Shown in pieces: positions 43,895 to 53,102 of a DNA stretch of 64,000 nt (its first letter is position 1; every line of letters starts with the position of its first letter). This DNA comes from Alphaproteobacteria bacterium. Its GTDB lineage: Bacteria; Pseudomonadota; Alphaproteobacteria; Rs-D84. Where the stretch lies: positions 41,876 to 105,875 of the forward strand of contig JAFRSV010000004.1 of assembly GCA_017427405.1 (NCBI GenBank), in the 5' to 3' direction. A model generated the notes under the pieces. It was not told the DNA's origin. It was given only the letters and a program-made list of their open reading frames with translations, and did no database searches. A program made the translations under genes and the position numbers.

Positions 43895-45001
43895 ATGTCA
43901 CTGAAATTTAATCTTATCACAACGGATGGAAATGCGCGGCGGGGCGCGGTGGAAACCGCACACGGAACATTTCAAACGCCCGCGTTTATGGCGGTGGGTA
44001 CGGCGGCAACGGTCAAGGCGTTGACGATGGACCAGGTTCGTGCGACCGGAACAGAAGTGATTTTGGGCAACACATATCATCTGATGATGCGGCCCGGCGG
44101 TGACTTGGTGGAAAAGATGGGTGGCCTGCACAAATTCAGTGGTTGGCACGGGCCGATTTTGACCGACAGTGGCGGTTTTCAGGTTATGTCGCTTTCGAAC
44201 CTGGTAAAGATGAAAGAAGAGGGCGTAGAGTTCACTTCGCACATTGACGGCGGGATAAAACACTTTTTGCGCCCCGAAGATTCCGTGCATATTCAACACC
44301 AACTGGATTCAAATATCACAATGGTTTTGGACGAATGCCTGCATTTACCGACAACGCGCGAACGCGCGGAAAAAAATGTTGATATGGTGACGCGTTGGGC
44401 GGCGCGCAGCAAAAACGCGTTTGTCGACCGCCTGGGCTATGGTATTTTCGGCATTGTCCAAGGGGCCGATTTCCCCGACCTGCGTGAAAAGTCCGCACGG
44501 GAACTGACCGCTATTGGGTTTGACGGGTATGCAATCGGTGGACTTGCGGTTGGGGAACCGCAAAGCGTTATGTTCGATATGATTGGCGTGGTTGCACCAA
44601 TGTTGCCAACGGACAAACCACGATATTTAATGGGCGTTGGAACACCACTGGATATTTTGGGTGCGGTGGAACGCGGTGTTGATATGTTCGATTGTGTTAT
44701 GCCAACGCGCGCGGGCCGCACCGCGATGGCGTTTACGCGCCATGGCACAATGAATATGCGCAACGCGAAATACCGCGACGATAACGCACCATTGGACGAC
44801 AAATGTGGTTGTCCGGCGTGTAAACTTTCGCGCGCGTATTTGCACCACTTGATAAAGTGCAACGAAATTTTGGGTGCCACATTGTTGACTGGGCACAACC
44901 TTTGGTTCTATCAAGACCTGATGCAGGGCATCCGCGAAAGCATAGAGCAGGGGCGTTTTGCCGAATTCAAGGCAGAGTTTATAAAGAATTATATGGGTTA
45001 G
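43895..45001 (+). CDS. tgt: tRNA-guanine transglycosylase
   Basis: This 368-residue enzyme exchanges guanine-34 for preQ1 in Asp/Asn/His/Tyr tRNAs. It has TPAFMAVGTAATVKALT, the catalytic TDSGGFQVMSL (about residue 90), GGLAVGEP, a second catalytic Asp in RGVDMFDCVMPTR, and zinc ligands CGCPACKLS..H. AAAAGGAAA precedes the ATG. It works directly upstream of QueA. Confidence 0.96.
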   Translation: MSLKFNLITTDGNARRGAVETAHGTFQTPAFMAVGTAATVKALTMDQVRATGTEVILGNTYHLMMRPGGDLVEKMGGLHKFSGWHGPILTDSGGFQVMSLSNLVKMKEEGVEFTSHIDGGIKHFLRPEDSVHIQHQLDSNITMVLDECLHLPTTRERAEKNVDMVTRWAARSKNAFVDRLGYGIFGIVQGADFPDLREKSARELTAIGFDGYAIGGLAVGEPQSVMFDMIGVVAPMLPTDKPRYLMGVGTPLDILGAVERGVDMFDCVMPTRAGRTAMAFTRHGTMNMRNAKYRDDNAPLDDKCGCPACKLSRAYLHHLIKCNEILGATLLTGHNLWFYQDLMQGIRESIEQGRFAEFKAEFIKNYMG

Positions 45002-45007
45002 TTCTCC

Positions 45008-45078
45008 TCCTGTGGAGGAGTACGGCGAAGCCAGGCCTGTCGCGCCGTAGCCTTGGCATAGGCGGAAGGTGGCCTTTT
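45008..45078. repeat. Palindromic intergenic element
   Basis: CTCCTCCTGTGGAGGAG folds into a 7-bp hairpin. It is followed by TACGGCGAAGCC and CGTAGCCTTGGCATAGGCGG, which contain further short inverted repeats. It resembles the widespread short palindromic repeats of bacterial genomes and is not identical to the queA elements. Confidence 0.5.
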
Positions 45079-45152
45079 TGAAAAAATAATTTATATTGCA
45101 ATAAAATTTGTTTCTTTGTTAAAATAAAAATAATTAAAACAAAGGAGCAAAC

Positions 45153-46127
45153 ATGCCAAAGAAAAAAGAAATCGAAGTAATCGACCGCGGTGGTGCAAAA
45201 ACCGTCGCCAAGAAAACGTCCGTCGTGACGCACGCGCGGCGCATATTTTTAATCGTGTCTGTTTTGTGGATTGCGTTCGTTGTGTGGTTTCCGTTGCATG
45301 TCAAAAATAAATATTCTGATTCGATAAAGCAATCGACCGTTGTTGCAATTTTTTATGACTTGCAACGCAATGTCGCGGAACAATATGAAAGAATGCTGAA
45401 CGGAATTAAAAATGCAATAAACCTTGAAAAGCCCGTCGCGTTTGCGATTGACAAGGTTAAAATGGTTGAAACCCAGGTAAACAAAGTGACCGATACAACC
45501 GCAAAAGCAAAAGAACAAACCGCCAAGGTCAAAGAACAAACATCTGGGGTTCGTGGACTTACCGGACTTGCCAATAAATTTGGCGTAAAAACAGATGCGA
45601 TTGATAATGTGCTGGATACCGCGGATGGGGCGGTGGACAAGGCGAACGCCGCGGTGGATAAAGTGGATAACGTCGCGAAAATGGTGAACGAAAAATTGGA
45701 CGGCGTTGAAAAAGAATTGACGCGTGTCACACAGATAGAGGTTGATAAAGTAATCGATGCCGCAATCAAAAGCCAAATGGATTCGGCGGTTGCAATGCTG
45801 TTCACGAAATATGATATTAAACATGTGTATCCGTGGGAACCATCGTCTTGGCCGACCGCGCGCAAGATTTATCGCGAACTGGTAAATTCTAATTTGGACT
45901 TTGTTCAAACGATTATCAAAACCGTGAATAAGTATTTCGGCTATGTGATTTGGGGTTTTGTAATCGCGGCTTGGTTGCTGGGGCTCTATATCTGGACAAT
46001 GATTCGCGGAAAATACAAGGCAACAATTGCACCGTTTATCGTATGCCCGCGTTGTGGCCACGCATTTGCGGACCGGCGCACAGCGATGAGTTTCTTGAAA
46101 TTATTGCAGCCGTGGAAATGGTTTTAA
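45153..46127 (+). CDS. Membrane protein with long coiled coil
   Basis: This 324-residue protein has one transmembrane helix (IFLIVSVLWIAFVVWFPL, about residues 31-48), a ~160-residue helical region rich in Val/Asp/Lys/Thr repeats (periplasmic coiled coil), a second helix (YVIWGFVIAAWLLGLYIWTM) and a single CPRCGHAF zinc-ribbon-like pair at the C-terminus. No family was recognised. AAAGGAG precedes the start and a terminator follows at 46143. A structural envelope role is possible. Confidence 0.65.
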   Translation: MPKKKEIEVIDRGGAKTVAKKTSVVTHARRIFLIVSVLWIAFVVWFPLHVKNKYSDSIKQSTVVAIFYDLQRNVAEQYERMLNGIKNAINLEKPVAFAIDKVKMVETQVNKVTDTTAKAKEQTAKVKEQTSGVRGLTGLANKFGVKTDAIDNVLDTADGAVDKANAAVDKVDNVAKMVNEKLDGVEKELTRVTQIEVDKVIDAAIKSQMDSAVAMLFTKYDIKHVYPWEPSSWPTARKIYRELVNSNLDFVQTIIKTVNKYFGYVIWGFVIAAWLLGLYIWTMIRGKYKATIAPFIVCPRCGHAFADRRTAMSFLKLLQPWKWF

Positions 46128-46142
46128 GGTCATTTGTCAACA

Positions 46143-46163
46143 CCGCCCCATCCGGGGCGGTTT
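46143..46163 (+). terminator. Terminator
   Basis: CCGCCCC/GGGGCGG hairpin, directly after the coiled-coil gene. Only a short T run follows. Confidence 0.65.
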
Positions 46164-46223
46164 CGGTATTGTTTGACCAAAAATGCATTTTTTGGTAAAG
46201 TATATATAGAAAAAGGATTATAT

Positions 46224-47663
46224 ATGCAAAAACATTTGAATTCAAAAAACAAAATTAAAAAAATTTTATTTGGTATCGCAACACTTGGATTGTTGACATT
46301 TGTCGGAACCAAGACCGTAAAAAATATTAATAACAGCAATCGCGACAATGAAGAAGAAAAAGAAGAAGTGAACAAAAAACCACAAAAACCAACGGATTTC
46401 ACTTCGTTGGCGATGGCGCATTATTATCCTGAACTGTTTATCGCAATCGAAGAATTGGAAACGTATCGCGCAACCCCAAAAAAGCACACCAAAGAAAAAC
46501 GCTATACATATTGGAACGGTTTAACATGGGTCTACACTGTGGCTAAAAACGGCAAAATTGTCCAGCACCCTTGTGTCGGAAAATGGAAAGATATGGCGGC
46601 TGGTTTCAGTCGTGAACAATGTGAAGAACAATTTCGTTTGCACTTGCAATTTGAAACATTTAAATCGCTTAAATCGGCAATCAATGGTAAAAGCAACATA
46701 AATCATCAACAGATAATGGGGTTATTAATGTTGGGCTATCAATTGCCCGGGAAAATGGCCCCGATTGCAAACCATTTGAATAACGCAACGAATACGCAAC
46801 AAAAAATGGATGCGTTCAAATACAGTTTGCCTGACAATCCTTTATGGCGCGAAGGAACACTTAAACGTCGTTGGTGGTGCGGGGCATATGCCACAGGATT
46901 GATAACGGTTGATGATTTGCTGGGTTTGAAAAAAGATTCCTTTTCAAAAATATCTTTGGACAAAGTTGCAACCGGAATTAAAAGAAATTCAAAAGGCGAA
47001 GTGTTATCAATTGAACATTTCAAATTTGATACGGCAACGGTGCAATACGCATTGAATACTGCGCGTACAAAAGGAGATAAACCAATCGTAAGGGACGTGT
47101 TAAATCAAACCGCCGGTGGTCGTGCGGTGATAAAGGCCATTGAATCTGGGACACAGATTGATTTTATTATCGCAAAATCAAATTTTGATCAAACAGATTA
47201 TGCCAAAGCGGTAACATCTTTCAGGTCCGGCGATTACGAATCCGCGGCGGCGGGGTTTAAGAAACTGTTAGAAACAAATCCGAATGATGCATTGCTTTGG
47301 AATGATTTGGCCGCGTCGTATAACGAACTTGGTAAATATGATTTGGCACTTGAATGCACCGGCAAAATTTTCAAAGAAATTGGGGATAGGTCACAATATG
47401 CGGCCGCGTACTATAATGCCGGCGTCGCACGCGAAAATTTGGGACAATATTTATCAGCACTGACGAATTATCAATACGCGAAAAAGAACGGGAACAAATC
47501 GCCGGATGTTGATGCGGGTATTGCCCGTGTGCAGAAAATAATGGCGAAATCCGCCAAAAAACAGGCATATAATAGCGGAACACAAAAGGTCGTTGGTCGC
47601 ACGCGGCAGGCGATGGATGCAAAAAATATGCAAATTCATAATTCACGTAAATACCGTGCCTAA
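46224..47663 (+). CDS. Lysozyme-like (GH24-type) protein fused to TPR repeats
   Basis: This ~479-residue protein has an N-terminal membrane anchor (KKILFGIATLGLLTFVGTK). A region at about 50-250 resembles T4-type lysozymes: AIEELETYR..YTYWNGLTWVYT around the catalytic Glu, a GLLMLGYQLPGKM helix, and the GTLKRRWWCGAYATG equivalent of GL..RR..E. C-terminal tetratricopeptide repeats follow (FRSGDYESAAAGFKKLLETNPNDALLW). ATG 46224 has AAAGGA upstream. It could be a peptidoglycan hydrolase of the cell or a captured phage lysin. The assignment is moderate. Confidence 0.5.
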   Translation: MQKHLNSKNKIKKILFGIATLGLLTFVGTKTVKNINNSNRDNEEEKEEVNKKPQKPTDFTSLAMAHYYPELFIAIEELETYRATPKKHTKEKRYTYWNGLTWVYTVAKNGKIVQHPCVGKWKDMAAGFSREQCEEQFRLHLQFETFKSLKSAINGKSNINHQQIMGLLMLGYQLPGKMAPIANHLNNATNTQQKMDAFKYSLPDNPLWREGTLKRRWWCGAYATGLITVDDLLGLKKDSFSKISLDKVATGIKRNSKGEVLSIEHFKFDTATVQYALNTARTKGDKPIVRDVLNQTAGGRAVIKAIESGTQIDFIIAKSNFDQTDYAKAVTSFRSGDYESAAAGFKKLLETNPNDALLWNDLAASYNELGKYDLALECTGKIFKEIGDRSQYAAAYYNAGVARENLGQYLSALTNYQYAKKNGNKSPDVDAGIARVQKIMAKSAKKQAYNSGTQKVVGRTRQAMDAKNMQIHNSRKYRA

Positions 47664-47690
47664 AGGGGACGGATTTGTGAAAAAACACCG

Positions 47691-47726
47691 CTCCGCATGG
47701 GGCAGGGTTATGCGGAACATTTTTTT
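47691..47726 (+). terminator. Terminator
   Basis: CTCCGCAT..ATGCGGAA stem with a T run, between the lysozyme-like gene and tRNA-Gly. Confidence 0.75.
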
Positions 47727-47768
47727 CTTGCAAACTGGATTTTTATATGTAAAAATATCCGACGACTT

Positions 47769-47845
47769 GCGGGCGTAGCTCAGTTGGCTAGAGCGCAACC
47801 TTGCCAAGGTTGAGGTCGAGGGTTCGAGCCCCTTTGCCCGCACCA
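47769..47845 (+). tRNA. tRNA-Gly (anticodon GCC)
   Basis: A 77-nt tRNA with encoded CCA. Acceptor GCGGGCG/TGCCCGC, anticodon stem CAACC/GGTTG with loop TTGCCAA, and T arm GGGTTCGAGCCC. Confidence 0.95.
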
Positions 47846-47876
47846 GAATTTTTAAAAACCACCATTTGGTGGTTTT

Positions 47877-48941
47877 TTATTTTGTTGCACCAAGATATTT
47901 TTCAATATTCTTTGTAAATTGTTCAAGCATGCCATCGGTGATAGAGCAATAGGGTTCATTGCAAAAATAATGGCAATCAATCGGTGGAAATTCGCCGGAT
48001 TCATAGGTATATTTTGTACCTTTTTTTGAATACTCTTTTATCCAATATGTAAATGTTTTTGAATATCTTGGCATACGTCCCAATTTATTTAACAAATATG
48101 AAAACCGTTGAATATCTGCGATTTTTTGCTTTTCCATTCTTTTATCATAATCAACGATGTTTGATAATGTATTTTCATGTCGATTATAAAAATAAATAAC
48201 ATCTTTGACCGTTGCCACATGTTCGGCATATAACACCGCCAGCATACAAAATAACATATCTTCATCAAGTTTCATATTCGTCATAAAACGCAAATTATGT
48301 TTATCCAACATTTCACGACGATATAGCGCAAAATTGGCGTTTTCGCGTCTATCGGCCTGGCGAAGTAAAATATCTTTATTATTGGGTGCGGAATCATATA
48401 CAAAATCATTTTCATAAACATTACGACGCATATACATTTCATCCCGGTTCACCGTGATTTTTCCACCAAGAACTACATCCGCATTTGTGTCACACGTGGC
48501 ACGCAACATATTCACAAAATATCCATCATCAAAATGCGCATCTGTCATCAAAGGCAACACATTATGCGCCGTTGTTATTTTCATATTGCCGATATTTGAA
48601 ATGCTGCTTGGTGATATAAAGTATTTATCAAAGGCATCAATATTCAATCCCACCATATCATCCGCATCAACAAAGGTTATATATTTGCCACACGATGCGG
48701 TGATTCCGTTATTACGCGCAACGGAAACACCAGCGTTTTTCTGATGTATAACACGAATGTTTTTATATACATTTGCGGCCGCATCCAAAATTTTTGGTGT
48801 GTCATCTGTTGAACCATCATCAACAATAATAATTTCATGCTGGGCCGCATCCCGTTGCCGCATAATACTGTCCACACAGCGGACAATATAATCTTGTCCG
48901 TTATAAACCGGGATGATAATAGAAAGTTCTTTGTTATTCAT
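47877..48941 (-). CDS. Family 2 glycosyltransferase
   Basis: This ~354-residue GT-A enzyme has IIIPVYNGQDYIVRCVDSIM, then EIIIVDDGSTDDTP, KNAGVSVARNNGI, and YITFVDADDMV (the DxD metal site). It probably adds a sugar to a surface polysaccharide. TTGACA-16-TATGCT (48949-48976) lies 7 nt before ATG 48941, so a leaderless start here is preferred to the in-frame ATG at 48992. Confidence 0.85.
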   Translation of the reverse strand: MNNKELSIIIPVYNGQDYIVRCVDSIMRQRDAAQHEIIIVDDGSTDDTPKILDAAANVYKNIRVIHQKNAGVSVARNNGITASCGKYITFVDADDMVGLNIDAFDKYFISPSSISNIGNMKITTAHNVLPLMTDAHFDDGYFVNMLRATCDTNADVVLGGKITVNRDEMYMRRNVYENDFVYDSAPNNKDILLRQADRRENANFALYRREMLDKHNLRFMTNMKLDEDMLFCMLAVLYAEHVATVKDVIYFYNRHENTLSNIVDYDKRMEKQKIADIQRFSYLLNKLGRMPRYSKTFTYWIKEYSKKGTKYTYESGEFPPIDCHYFCNEPYCSITDGMLEQFTKNIEKYLGATK

Positions 48942-48994
48942 GCTGACAAGCATAGGACAGAAAACACAAATGTCAAGTTGTTTGTTTGTCAATA

Positions 48995-49036
48995 AAACAG
49001 CTCACTAACCACTAATCAGTTGCACTAACACTTAAA
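48995..49036. repeat. ACTAACCACT repeat
   Basis: CACTAACCACTAATCAGTTG and CACTAACACTTAAACACC between two minus-strand genes; the same family as 10437. Confidence 0.5.
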
Positions 49037-49039
49037 CAC

Positions 49040-51115
49040 CTATGCCAATGCGCCGACGGACATCGTAATACGGCGAATTCCACTGCTGATGGATTTTTCC
49101 TTGTTTATTTTTGCGCGCAAAATTTCGCCGGTATGATTTACATGTGTTCCACCGCACAGTTCGCATGATACATCGCCCGCGGTTATCACGCGCACGACAT
49201 CGCCATACTTTTCGCCAAACAGTGCCATCGCCCCGCGCTTTTTTGCCGCGTCAATTGGCATTTCTTCATGTGTGACGGGCATATCCGCCGCAATCCATTT
49301 ATTCACCAAATTTTCAACCGCGTTTTTTTCTTCCGCCGTCATCGCGCGCCCAAATGAAAAATCAAATCGCACAGAATCCGGCGCAACCCGTGACCCACGT
49401 TGTTCCACATCGGTATTTAAAACGCGTCGCAATGCGGCTTGGAGTAAATGTGTCGCGGTATGCGCGCGCGCCGTCTGCGCCCGAACATCCGCGTTTATAA
49501 CCGTTGTCACCGTGTCACCCACAGAAATTTTCCCAACGACCGTTCCGCGATGCAAAACGACATTATTCGCACGCGCGGCATCCGTTACATCCAAAACGAC
49601 ATTGTCGCCAATTTTTAATTTGCCACTGTCGCCGACTTGACCGCCCTGGGTGCCATAGAAATTTGTTTTATCCAACGCAACCTCTACCACGTCACCATCG
49701 GTTGCACTGTCCACAAAATCTTCCCCGCGCAGTATCGCCAAAACGCGCGATTGCATATCGGCAATTGGCGCATACTTTGTCGTGTCGTTCGTCGCCGTCA
49801 CATCGCCGCGTGATTCCCAGAGCAATTTTGTCCCGCGTGTGTCGGCGCGACTGCGTTCTTTTTGCGCCGCCATTTCGGATTCAAACCCGGCGACATCAAC
49901 ATCAATGCCACGTTCGCGCAAAATCATTTGTGTTAAATCAAGTGGGAATCCGTATGTGTCAAATAACTTAAACGCGACCGCGCCCGGCAATGTTTTCCCG
50001 GAAAGTTTCGGCAATTCATTGTCCAACAACTTCATGCCATTATTCAACATATCTGCAAAGGCGTTTTCTTCGTTTGTTATAATTTCAACAACATGCGCCT
50101 GGTTTTTTATAAGTTCTGGATATGCACCGCCCATCTGTTCCACCAACGCCGGATAAAGTTTCGATAGTAACGCGCCCGAATGCCCAAGTAATTGACCGTG
50201 CCGCATCGCACGACGCAAGATACGACGAATCACATAACCACGGTCGGTGTTTGACGGTATAACCCCGTCGGCGATTGCAAAACCAACCGAACGCAGGTGG
50301 TCAGTAATAACCTTGAAACTGGTTTTATTTTCATTTGTTTCGGCAACGCCGGTCACATCGCTTACCGCGCGTTTAAGGTTCCGGAATAAATCGGTGTCAT
50401 AGTTATCAAATTTCCCCTGAAGCATTGCCGCCCATCGTTCCAGTCCCGCGCCCGTATCAACATTTTGCTTTGGCAGTTTTGTTAAATTCCCATTTGCATC
50501 GCGGTCGTATTGCATAAACACATCATTCCAAATTTCAACAAAACGCCCGCCGTCTTCGTCCGGTGTCCCGGGCAATCCACCCGGAATATCCGCCCCAAAG
50601 TCATAGAAAATTTCACTGCACGGGCCACACGGACCGGTATCGCCCGCCGACCACCAGTTATCTTTATCCAAACGGATTGCGTCTTTGCCCGCGACCTTTT
50701 TCCAAATTTCCGTTGCTTCGTCATCGGAAATATGTGTCGTCACGACAAGGCGCGCCGGGTCAATTCCAATAACACGCGTTAGCAAATCCCAAGACATTTC
50801 GATTGCACCGTCCTTGAAATAATCGCCAAACGACCAATTCCCCATCATTTCAAAGAAAGTATGATGCCGCCCGTCAAAACCGACATCTTCCAAATCATTA
50901 TGTTTGCCCCCCGCACGAATACACTTTTGCACATCGGCCACACGTGGTGCCGGCGCGGGTTCAAGCCCCTGTAATATCCCCTTCCACGGAACCATGCCCG
51001 CCACAGTGAATAACAGTGTCGGGTCATTCGGTATAAGTGACGCAGACGGCACAATTTTATGCCCGTGCGATTCAAAATAATCCAAGAAAACTTTTCTAAT
51101 TTCATCATATGTCAT
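49040..51115 (-). CDS. alaS: Alanyl-tRNA synthetase lacking the C-Ala domain
   Basis: This 691-residue class II AlaRS has SLIPNDPTLLFTVAGMVPWK at the N-terminus, HHTFFEMMGNWSFGDYF (motif 2 region), DTGAGLERW, and the editing domain with HTATHLLQAALR (HxxxH) and CELCGGTHV. It ends right after the editing domain (SSGIRRITMSVGALA). The usual enzyme is about 870 residues and carries a C-terminal C-Ala/oligomerisation domain. No remnant of it is seen downstream. AAAAGGAAAA precedes the ATG. Confidence 0.93.
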   Translation of the reverse strand: MTYDEIRKVFLDYFESHGHKIVPSASLIPNDPTLLFTVAGMVPWKGILQGLEPAPAPRVADVQKCIRAGGKHNDLEDVGFDGRHHTFFEMMGNWSFGDYFKDGAIEMSWDLLTRVIGIDPARLVVTTHISDDEATEIWKKVAGKDAIRLDKDNWWSAGDTGPCGPCSEIFYDFGADIPGGLPGTPDEDGGRFVEIWNDVFMQYDRDANGNLTKLPKQNVDTGAGLERWAAMLQGKFDNYDTDLFRNLKRAVSDVTGVAETNENKTSFKVITDHLRSVGFAIADGVIPSNTDRGYVIRRILRRAMRHGQLLGHSGALLSKLYPALVEQMGGAYPELIKNQAHVVEIITNEENAFADMLNNGMKLLDNELPKLSGKTLPGAVAFKLFDTYGFPLDLTQMILRERGIDVDVAGFESEMAAQKERSRADTRGTKLLWESRGDVTATNDTTKYAPIADMQSRVLAILRGEDFVDSATDGDVVEVALDKTNFYGTQGGQVGDSGKLKIGDNVVLDVTDAARANNVVLHRGTVVGKISVGDTVTTVINADVRAQTARAHTATHLLQAALRRVLNTDVEQRGSRVAPDSVRFDFSFGRAMTAEEKNAVENLVNKWIAADMPVTHEEMPIDAAKKRGAMALFGEKYGDVVRVITAGDVSCELCGGTHVNHTGEILRAKINKEKSISSGIRRITMSVGALA

Positions 51116-51261
51116 GGCAATTTTCCTTTTTTTATTATGGCAAATTATAAAACATTATTGTGCATCCGCAACCATATTTTGTGCAATTGTATAAATACCC
51201 TGAATTTTCTTGTTTTTTGTATATTTTATGTTAGTATCCGGCTAACAAAGAGGTGTTGATT

Positions 51262-52188
51262 ATGTCCACAAAGTTAACAAAAGACGAAATGAGAGAAATG
51301 GTGGAAAACCTTTTGAGGGGGCTTCCGTTTATGACACAAGAATACAAAATAAAAGTAGAGAAATTAAAACAACAAATACTGCCGGCCCCAAACGAAGAAT
51401 CAGCAGATTTACAACCATTAGGTACGCACAAAGTTTTTTCAAGTGTGTTAAACGATGTGAAATTGAATATACCGGCCATGTTGGTGGGACCCGCGGGTGG
51501 CGGAAAATCAATATTGCTGTACCAAGTCGCGGAAAAATTAAAGTTACAATATTATCCAATGTCTGTAAATGGTCAAACAGCCGAATATCATATCATTGGA
51601 TATAAAAATGCAAATGGCGATTATATTGGAACGGCTTTCCGTGATGCGTATGAAAAAGGCGGATTATTTTCATTTGAAGAAATTGACGCGGGAAATCCAA
51701 ATGTTTTGACCGTTATCAATAATGCGCTTAGTCAGGATTTTTATTTGTTTCCTGATAAACTTGTTCAAAAAAACAAAAATTTCAGATTATGTGCTTCGGC
51801 GAACACATATGGATACGGTGCAACCCGACAATACGTTGGACGCAATCCGTTGGATGCCGCAACATTGGATAGGTTCGGTATGACTTATGTAGATTATGAC
51901 GAAGAGTTAGAAAAACAAATTGGCCCGGTACTGGAATGGACACTTTTTGTTCAGGCCTTGCGAAGAGTTGTGTCTTGTTGGGATGATCATGTACCACCAA
52001 TTGTAATAAGTACCCGTGCGGTCGTCCTAGGGGGGCGTGATGTGCAATCAGGAACAAATTGGGACAATGCTTTGCACAAATTTGTTTGGCGCGGTGTTGC
52101 TTTAAAACCAGAGGTTATAGGCGCCATGAAACAAGAAGCATTCAAATCGTTTATTAAAAACTATTTTGCATATAAACGGACAAAATAA
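51262..52188 (+). CDS. MoxR/CobS-like AAA+ ATPase
   Basis: This 308-residue AAA+ protein has Walker A GPAGGGKSILL (about residue 77), a YHIIGYKNANGDYIGTAFRDAYEKGG insertion, Walker B LFSFEEIDAGNPNVL, sensor FRLCASANTYGYG, and arginine-finger region LDAATLDRFG. Such CobS/MoxR-like ATPases are often phage or mobile genes paired with a second protein. AAAGAGGT precedes the ATG. It is AT-rich and lies 2 bp before the next gene. Confidence 0.8.
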   Translation: MSTKLTKDEMREMVENLLRGLPFMTQEYKIKVEKLKQQILPAPNEESADLQPLGTHKVFSSVLNDVKLNIPAMLVGPAGGGKSILLYQVAEKLKLQYYPMSVNGQTAEYHIIGYKNANGDYIGTAFRDAYEKGGLFSFEEIDAGNPNVLTVINNALSQDFYLFPDKLVQKNKNFRLCASANTYGYGATRQYVGRNPLDAATLDRFGMTYVDYDEELEKQIGPVLEWTLFVQALRRVVSCWDDHVPPIVISTRAVVLGGRDVQSGTNWDNALHKFVWRGVALKPEVIGAMKQEAFKSFIKNYFAYKRTK

Positions 52189-52190
52189 AT

Positions 52191-53093
52191 ATGAAAGTAT
52201 TCGAAAGGTATTTTTTGTGGGATGAATTTTTAGAATATGTTGATTGGCAACCTTCAAATTCCCAAGAAAGTAGCCACGGAGCGGAGTTTTCACCGCATGA
52301 TTTGCCTCTTTCTTTTGATTTAGAATATAAAAAACAACGCTGGTATGGAACGTTTTCATTTGAAGAAGCGATGCTTTTGGGATGTAATGGATGGCCAGAA
52401 ATGGCGAAAGAAGTGAAAGAAGTGGTTGTAAATCCTTGGGATACCATTATTGATATTCGTCCATGGAATCCGATACATTCAATTGCGGGTTCCGGCATAG
52501 ATATAAACGGTTATATCGTTGGTGTCCCAGAATGTATGTTTCGACAAAATGATTCTGTTACCAAGGCTGTGGATATTGTTATAAATGTGGGGCATCAATA
52601 CAAAATTAGACCGTCTGAGATCGTGAAAAACGGCAAAGAGATAGTCAATATAGTAAATGCATTTGAAACAAATAATATACGGACGCGATTGGTTGTTATG
52701 GTGGCTGTATCAGATGATGACAGTGATGTATTTCGGACTTTTGTTGTTTGTAAAAACCTTTATGATAATTTTGATTTAAAACGGGTTATGTTTGCGATTG
52801 CACACCCCAGTTTTTTACGCAGATTATGGTTTTCTATGGCAGAACGGGAACCAAAGGAAATTCGTAGTAAATTTGGTTTTGAATTAGGTTGGGGCTATGG
52901 GAAATGTGTACACGATTTTGAATATAAAAATGATAAAAATATACTGTACCTCGTTGTGAAAAAAGATCCTTCAACGATCAAGAACAAGATATTCGATATT
53001 GCGAAATCAAATTTTTTTGCATATTCTGAATTTAACCAGAATTTGCAAGACCTGACACAACAGCGTATCATAAAAATAGATAAATCGTATTAG
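52191..53093 (+). CDS. DUF7192-like partner of the AAA+ ATPase
   Basis: This 300-residue protein has RWYGTFSFEEAMLLGCNGWPE (residues 43-63), recalling the short N-terminal motif of DUF7192 proteins encoded beside AAA+ ATPases in phages. The remainder looks alpha/beta (VDIVINVGHQYKI; LVVMVAVSDDDS), perhaps a VWA-related fold. The family call is from memory and uncertain. The AT-rich two-gene unit looks transferred. Confidence 0.45.
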   Translation: MKVFERYFLWDEFLEYVDWQPSNSQESSHGAEFSPHDLPLSFDLEYKKQRWYGTFSFEEAMLLGCNGWPEMAKEVKEVVVNPWDTIIDIRPWNPIHSIAGSGIDINGYIVGVPECMFRQNDSVTKAVDIVINVGHQYKIRPSEIVKNGKEIVNIVNAFETNNIRTRLVVMVAVSDDDSDVFRTFVVCKNLYDNFDLKRVMFAIAHPSFLRRLWFSMAEREPKEIRSKFGFELGWGYGKCVHDFEYKNDKNILYLVVKKDPSTIKNKIFDIAKSNFFAYSEFNQNLQDLTQQRIIKIDKSY

Positions 53094-53102
53094 GTATTAT
53101 TT

